This document shows, piece by piece, positions 6,584 through 9,464 of a stretch of 9,464 bases of DNA (position 1 is the stretch's first letter; each line of letters opens with the position of its first letter). The notes below the pieces were generated by a model. That model searched no databases. It saw nothing but the letters and a program-made list of their open reading frames with translations, and was not told the DNA's origin. This stretch comes from RGIG990 sp045589455 (lineage in GTDB: Bacteria > Verrucomicrobiota > Kiritimatiellia > RFP12 > UBA3636): the NCBI GenBank assembly GCA_045589455.1, contig JAZNPC010000002.1, forward strand, positions 1 through 9,464. The letters run 5' to 3'. Both the position numbers and the translations under genes were made by a program.

Positions 6584-7567
6584 ATGAGACTTGAAGGATT
6601 CGATTATACTCTTCCATATTTTTATATGGTTACATTATCTTGTGAGAAAGGCTTTAGGAAACTTTCTCAAATTTGTGGTGATTCACGAAAAAGATATTTT
6701 GAGCCAAATGAAATAACTTTTTGTCTTTTAGATGTGATAAGAAGCTTTCATAATAAATGGTCCATTGTAGAGCCTATTAGTTGCTTTTCAATAATGCCAG
6801 ATCATATTCATCTTTTAATTAAGCTCCGTAAAGATAAAAGTAATATTGGTTTGACAAGGGTAGTTTGGTTGTTGAAAAGAGAGCTTGAAGAGGCATATTT
6901 TAAAGCTACCGTCGGAGCGGCAGCAAGCAAAACTCTTAATTTATCTGAAAATGCTAGCGAAAATATAATAGGTTTTAAGAGTCTTGCTCCAGTCCGCTCC
7001 GACGGACTGCATCTATTCAAAGATGCTTGGCATGACTGGATTGTGAAATCAAAAAGCCAACTATTAGCATTCACAAAATATATTAGAGAAAATCCAGAAC
7101 GGAGCTTCCTCCGAAGTTCACACCGTGAATATTTTCAAAAAGTAAAACAAATTGATTTTCTAAACCATAAATGGTTTGCTTATGGGAATTTTGATTTAGT
7201 TAATTTTCCAGTGTTAGAACCATTTTATTGTTCTCGCTCTTGGATTTTTGGTGGAGAAGAGTGGAGAAAATCATTGACTAGGGCTTCTCGAATAGGACCA
7301 GGAGGTGTAGGTGTTAGTACCTTTATGAGCCCATGTGAAAAGGCTTGTGGTCGTGCTATAGGAAAAGCAGGCGGAAGATGGATTGTTTTATATCCAGAGG
7401 GCTTTGGTCCTAGATGGCATCCTAATCGTATATATGAAAAATTTTGTGCAGAAGGAAGGATGCTATTTCTTTCTCTTTATCATGAGACAACGATAAGGCC
7501 TATGCGAAAAGAGTTGTACAATCGCTGCCATAAAATGATTCAAATCGTTGACGATGGATTAGATTAG
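6584..7567 (+). CDS. RAYT-like Y1 HUH transposase with extra C-terminal domain
   Basis: This 327-residue protein starts with a Y1 (IS200/REP-associated tyrosine) transposase domain: FYMVTLSC (13-20), the HUH metal motif in MPDHIHLL (71-78, His74 and His76), and a KYIRENPER segment (165-173) with Tyr166 as the likely nucleophile. Such enzymes nick single-stranded DNA at REP-type hairpins; most RAYTs are domesticated, single-copy genes. Residues about 235-327 form a second domain with STFMSPCEKA, a Gly-rich GKAGGRWIVLYPEGFG and FCAEGRMLFLSL. I recognise this arrangement from related RAYT-like proteins and consider it a Rossmann-type, possibly DprA-like, domain; that label is inference. The ATG at 6584 has AGAGGTG 8 bases upstream and a good promoter. 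The frame is open back to 6284 without a supported start. Residues 106-144, between HUH and Tyr, are coded by two palindromic elements in inverted orientation. No IS ends or duplicated flanks are visible. Confidence 0.85.
   Translation: MRLEGFDYTLPYFYMVTLSCEKGFRKLSQICGDSRKRYFEPNEITFCLLDVIRSFHNKWSIVEPISCFSIMPDHIHLLIKLRKDKSNIGLTRVVWLLKRELEEAYFKATVGAAASKTLNLSENASENIIGFKSLAPVRSDGLHLFKDAWHDWIVKSKSQLLAFTKYIRENPERSFLRSSHREYFQKVKQIDFLNHKWFAYGNFDLVNFPVLEPFYCSRSWIFGGEEWRKSLTRASRIGPGGVGVSTFMSPCEKACGRAIGKAGGRWIVLYPEGFGPRWHPNRIYEKFCAEGRMLFLSLYHETTIRPMRKELYNRCHKMIQIVDDGLD
6900..6939 (-). repeat. 40-base palindromic element, copy B (reversed, in coding sequence)
   Basis: Read on the minus strand: left flank TTAAGAGTTTTGCTT, stem GCTGCCG, loop CTCCGA, stem CGGTAGC, right end TTTAA. 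On the plus strand the stems are 6905-6911 and 6918-6924 and the loop is 6912-6917. All seven stem pairs form (one G-T). It matches copy A over flank, loop and right end but differs in the inner stem. It codes roughly FKATVGAAASKTLN of the transposase. Confidence 0.85.
6975..7014 (+). repeat. 40-base palindromic element, copy C (in coding sequence)
   Basis: The left flank TTAAGAGTCTTGCTC differs from copy A by one base. The stem CAGTCCG (6990-6996), loop CTCCGA (6997-7002) and stem CGGACTG (7003-7009) pair perfectly. The right end CATCT is less conserved than in A and B. It codes roughly FKSLAPVRSDGLHLF of the transposase and faces copy B across 35 bases. Confidence 0.83.
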
Positions 7568-7613
7568 GGCGGCACAAATAGGATAGGTGGAAAAGTGGTG
7601 GGAAAGCTTAAGG

Positions 7614-7629
7614 TTTTGCCATGGCAAAA
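7614..7629. repeat. 16-bp perfect palindrome between convergent genes
   Basis: TTTTGCCA is directly followed by TGGCAAAA. It lies between the end of the transposase gene and the 3' end of tRNA-Val, which face each other. It might help termination in either direction, but the hairpin would be small and no T run follows it on the plus strand. Confidence 0.4.
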
Positions 7630-7633
7630 AAAA

Positions 7634-7710
7634 TGGTGGGAGATACTGGACTCGAACCAGTGACCCCTTGCATGTCAAGCAAGTGCTCTAACCAACTGAG
7701 CTAATCCCCC
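7634..7710 (-). tRNA. tRNA-Val (GAC)
   Basis: The 77-nt cloverleaf reads on the minus strand: acceptor GGGGGAT with ATCTCCC, D arm GCTC AGTTGGTTA GAGC, anticodon arm CTTGC-TTGACAT-GCAAG with anticodon GAC, variable loop GGGTC, T arm ACTGG-TTCGAGT-CCAGT, discriminator A and an encoded CCA. All stems pair. Eight T follow the CCA directly, which may help end the transcript. It is the second gene behind tRNA-Ala, with a 21-base spacer. Confidence 0.96.
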
Positions 7711-7731
7711 ACGGAAACATTGAAGCAGATT

Positions 7732-7807
<76 letters not shown>

Positions 7808-7830
7808 ATTGCCTCAAAAAAGTGCCGTTA

Positions 7831-7859
7831 ATGTATCATATCACTGCATTAAATGTCAA
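7831..7859 (-). promoter_or_regulatory. Promoter of the tRNA-Ala/tRNA-Val unit
   Basis: On the minus strand a perfect TTGACA (7854-7859) is followed after 17 bases by ATACAT (7831-7836); TACATT one base later is an alternative at 18. The start point would be about 15 to 20 bases before the mature 5' end of tRNA-Ala. Confidence 0.68.
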
Positions 7860-8096
7860 TAAATTTATATAAACATACTTTTTTACGGGCGCATCTGAGT
7901 TTTAGATGTGAGTGTGAAACCACAAATGGATACAACTACTTGTTATTGGCTTGTTTAGTGCAGAATTTATTGAAGCTATACGCATACTTCTATGCGCTTG
8001 TGTGTATGACCTACAAAGGTTTCTGAGAAGGGGGGCGAGAGTTAAAATATGTAGTTTCGCTAGTGAAAAACATAAATGCGCCATTTTTATATATGG
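7860..8096. other. Gene-poor stretch with small hairpins
   Basis: No supported gene is seen; the short open frames here start at TTG or lack ribosome sites and do not look like proteins. Two small hairpins are present: CGCATCT with AGATGTG around a 7-base loop (7890-7910, one G-T pair) and a perfect CGCATA-CTTC-TATGCG (7981-7996). A local G-rich run (8030-8040) interrupts the AT-rich background. A small RNA cannot be excluded, but nothing points to a known class. Confidence 0.4.
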
Positions 8097-8286
8097 TCAT
8101 TTACTTTTTGCTATTCCACATCCACCGAAGATAATGGCAAGAGTTGACAAAATAAATATTATCAGGATAAATGTTACAATTTCACTTTCATATTTATCAG
8201 GGTTCATTGTTAACAACAGATGATATTTGGGTTATTGTTACAATTATACATCCGAGTAAACCAAGTATTAATGAAGCTATATACAT
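8097..8286 (-). pseudogene. Small two-helix membrane protein broken by a +1 frameshift
   Basis: On the minus strand an ATG (8284-8286) with AAGGTG 6 bases upstream opens a frame MYIASLILGLLGCIIVTITQISSVVNNEP of 29 codons that stops at TGA (8197-8199). If one C of the CCC codon (8200-8202) is skipped, the frame continues DKYESEIVTFILIIF and ends at TGA (8097-8099), giving a 62-residue protein with two hydrophobic helices (about 3-20 and 36-57) and a basic end IAKSK. Both halves have ordinary AT-rich codon use and the joined product resembles the 104-residue neighbour in layout. So either one base was gained and the gene is a young pseudogene, or ribosomes shift at CCC TGA. The function is unknown. 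It lies 39 bases after the neighbour, in the same direction. Confidence 0.6.
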
Positions 8287-8325
8287 AAAATGCACCTTTT
8301 GTTAAAAATAAAGAGAAATCCCGAT

Positions 8326-8640
8326 TCAAGGGGAGATATAGTGAGCTTCTACAAGAGGAATAAGATTAAACAAGAAAATAATACCTAAAATTAATCCCGT
8401 AAGTGGAAGCTCTATGGCTTGTCCACGTTTTATTGCTTTTCCCAATGATATGATACCAAATACAATAGCTAAAATAAACATTATACCTCCAAAAGCATAT
8501 AATACTTGAAGTACATCTTTCGCAGGTATATTACCATAATCATCTGAACTAAAATGATGAGTGTTAAACAGGTACGCAATAAGACATATATATGGCAAAA
8601 ATTTACCAATTAATGCTAGTATTATTGATGTTAAAGCCAT
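8326..8640 (-). CDS. Small hydrophobic membrane protein, unknown function
   Basis: This 104-residue protein has three predicted membrane segments (about 4-25, 46-67 and 79-97) and a short polar stretch HHFSSDDYGNIPAKD between the first two. The segment LGKAIKRGQAIELPLTGLILGIIF resembles the repeated Gly-rich helices of small DUF4190-like membrane proteins, but I do not assign a family. AAGGAG stands 4 bases before the ATG, which makes this start firm. The tandem downstream frame (8097-8286) shares the pattern S-(I/L)-I-L-x-L-(I/L)-G at the N-terminus and a hydrophobic helix ending in a basic G-x-(A/S)-K region. The gene is much more AT-rich than the plus-strand housekeeping genes, in keeping with accessory DNA. 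Confidence 0.7.
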   Translation of the reverse strand: MALTSIILALIGKFLPYICLIAYLFNTHHFSSDDYGNIPAKDVLQVLYAFGGIMFILAIVFGIISLGKAIKRGQAIELPLTGLILGIIFLFNLIPLVEAHYISP

Positions 8641-8670
8641 AATTCTCCTTTATTTTTGAAAATTTAAGTT

Positions 8671-8687
8671 TATTAGTACAACTAATA
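8671..8687. promoter_or_regulatory. 7-3-7 inverted repeat upstream of the small membrane gene
   Basis: TATTAGT and ACTAATA are perfect reverse complements around ACA, 31 bases before the start at 8640. On the minus strand a possible TTGTGA / TAAACT promoter with 17-base spacing would place this repeat between the -35 and -10 boxes, as expected for an operator. The promoter boxes are weak. Confidence 0.35.
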
Positions 8688-8854
8688 TATCACAAAAAAA
8701 AATAATGGTTTGTTCTCTTTACTCGTATTTTTAGTATGATAATTAAATTTTGTTTTTTGGTTAATTAAAACACTTAAAATTTTAGAAAATACATTGAATT
8801 TTTTGGATAAAACTAAAGATTTGTGTAGTATGCAAAAGTAAATGCAACTTTGCA

Positions 8855-8910
8855 CGACTAAACGCACCTATTTTATGTTTAATGTGAAAATTTTAGGTGT
8901 TTATGTGTCG
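8855..8910. repeat. Imperfect long inverted repeat
   Basis: Outer arms CGAC...TAAAC..ACCTA and TAGGTG TTTATGTGTCG pair with small bulges, and the inner parts ACCTA-T-TTTTA and AAAATTTTAGGT also partly pair. The whole could fold into a long imperfect hairpin of about 56 bases. Confidence 0.4.
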
Positions 8911-9016
8911 TTTTGGTGAAGTTATCTGTTTACAAAATCTCTGATAAAGCATAAAATGGCGTTGTTTTGATTGAATAATGTACAAAAAATACAGTATTTA
9001 AGACAAAGCATTACAG

Positions 9017-9060
9017 GACCATCTTTGTAGTAAATTTTCGGTTATGCTACAACAATGGTC
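9017..9060. repeat. 14-bp inverted repeat with 16-base loop
   Basis: GACCATCTTTGTAG (9017-9030) and CTACAACAATGGTC (9047-9060) pair at 12 of 14 positions, the two mismatches lying together in the middle. It lies about 60 bases beyond the stop of the IS30-type transposase. No U tract follows in either direction. Confidence 0.6.
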
Positions 9061-9071
9061 TATGTGACAAG

Positions 9072-9089
9072 ACTCAATTATAGTTGAGT
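9072..9089. repeat. Short hairpin beside the IS30-type transposase
   Basis: ACTCAAT and GTTGAGT pair (one T-G) around TATA. It lies 33 bases beyond the transposase stop. It may be a weak terminator; a TTAGTTTAGTTTT follows on the plus strand only. Confidence 0.35.
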
Positions 9090-9121
9090 TAGTTTAGTTT
9101 TGGTGTCTTTCCTTCAGGGGT

Positions 9122-9464
9122 TTATTTAGAATTAGAAGGTGGGACACCATTTTTTTTAAGAATTACTTCGTCTGCATGTAGTTTAAATTTTTCTCCTAAT
9201 AGTATTGGATCTAAGGTTACTTCGTTGGGCGGAATTTTTACTATGCCTAATTTGTTGAGTAAATTTCTTCCACGTTCACCATATTTTTGTATAAACATAT
9301 CATATGCGGTGCTGCCATTTACTACACCTCGTGAATAACTGTTTATATGGGATAAAGCTAAGTTAATATCTTCTTGTGTAAGAGAGTTAAAGCTTGTTCC
9401 GTGTTCTAGAATTCTACGCAATTCTCTATGATATCTTTCTACATGTGGCTTTTGTGAAGAGCAA
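9122..9464 (-). CDS. IS30-family transposase, C-terminal part (runs off window)
   Basis: The frame is open from the right edge on the minus strand and 113 residues are visible, ending at TAA (9122-9124). The visible start CSSQKPHVERYHRELRRIL matches the region around the catalytic Glu of the IS30-type DDE domain (Glu codon at 9437-9439). The following HGTSFNSLTQEDINLALSHI and NSYSRGVVNGSTAYDMF are characteristic of the C-terminal part of this family. The upstream two Asp residues and the N-terminal helix-turn-helix lie outside the window. The similarity is closest in style to IS30 members of Bacillota, which suggests a mobile import, although this is an impression. The reading frame shows no break in the visible part, so the element may be intact. 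Confidence 0.86.
   Translation of the reverse strand, partial: CSSQKPHVERYHRELRRILEHGTSFNSLTQEDINLALSHINSYSRGVVNGSTAYDMFIQKYGERGRNLLNKLGIVKIPPNEVTLDPILLGEKFKLHADEVILKKNGVPPSNSK
9122..9464 (-). mobile_element. Part of an IS30-type insertion sequence
   Basis: Only the transposase end of the element is in the window. The true boundary lies somewhere in about 9000-9121; candidate inverted repeats there cannot be confirmed as IS ends because the other terminus is not visible. Confidence 0.6.

Larger units (their letters stand above)
8688..9121. other. AT-rich non-coding stretch with several inverted repeats
   Basis: No supported gene is seen in 434 bases. The open frame at 8682-8867 on the minus strand lacks a ribosome site and protein-like character. 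The stretch contains imperfect inverted repeats at 8831-8854 and 8855-8910, a long one at 9017-9060 and a short one at 9072-9089. One end of the IS30-type element should lie close after the transposase stop at 9122, but its terminal repeat cannot be identified without the other end. Confidence 0.5.

Noticed and set aside
7102..7119. Possible fourth palindromic element with CTCCGA in the transposase gene (GAGCTTC and GAAGTTC around CTCC)
   Set aside because: The TTAAGAG...TTGCTC flank is absent, the loop is shifted, and the coded residues (NPERSFLRS) fit the conserved NPxR region of Y1 transposases.
7580..7633. GGTGG repeats beside tRNA-Val as an attachment site
   Set aside because: The similarity to the tRNA 3' end covers only about eight bases and no integrase gene is present.
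7902..8084. 60-codon minus-strand frame
   Set aside because: There is no ribosome site and no family resemblance, and it runs through two hairpins; it is probably chance.
7951..8223. 90-codon plus-strand frame after the tRNA genes
   Set aside because: It begins at TTG without a ribosome site, has no recognisable protein pattern and overlaps the better supported minus-strand membrane frame.
8682..8867. 61-codon minus-strand frame in the AT-rich stretch
   Set aside because: It has a non-ATG start, no ribosome site and low complexity toward its end (FFFVIY from an A-rich run).

Overview
The window is an AT-rich bacterial chromosome segment. Housekeeping genes lie on the plus strand at positions 1 to about 6400. 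An accessory segment follows, with a REP-associated-type transposase, two tRNA genes on the minus strand, small membrane genes and the end of an IS30-type insertion sequence. An EboE-family protein, a YugP-type protease and this kind of REP-associated transposase together suggest a member of the Planctomycetota-Verrucomicrobiota-Lentisphaerota group. That assignment is an inference with moderate to low confidence, because no rRNA or other marker gene is present.

Layout, plus strand: a Sel1-repeat protein running in from the left edge (1-816); an EboE-like TIM-barrel protein (870-2024) overlapping an NrnA-type DHH phosphoesterase (2017-3021); an intergenic region with a perfect 7-3-7 palindrome; a YugP-type membrane zinc peptidase (3176-3898) closed by a strong hairpin terminator (3922-3955); the chaperone HtpG (3986-5875), whose stop overlaps the start of an M23/LytM peptidase (5875-6402); then a transposase of the Y1 HUH (RAYT) type with an extra C-terminal domain (6584-7567), with its own good promoter. 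Minus strand: tRNA-Ala(GGC) and tRNA-Val(GAC) behind one promoter; two small related-looking membrane proteins in tandem, the second interrupted by a one-base frameshift at a CCC TGA site; and the C-terminal part of an IS30-family transposase running off the right edge.

The most interesting signal is a family of 40-base palindromic elements. There are three copies (6444-6483, 6900-6939 reversed, 6975-7014). They share a 15-base left flank and an invariant CTCCGA loop, while their 7-bp stems differ in sequence and still pair. One copy sits between the M23 gene and the transposase and looks like a terminator. The other two form an inverted pair inside the transposase reading frame, between its HUH motif and its catalytic tyrosine, and are translated without breaking the frame. 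This resembles protein-coding palindromic elements such as those of Rickettsia, here next to and inside a transposase of the class that moves or binds REP hairpins.

The stretch after the tRNAs (7808-9121) is gene-poor, very AT-rich and contains several imperfect hairpins. It looks like accessory or decaying DNA between the tRNA genes and the IS30 copy.
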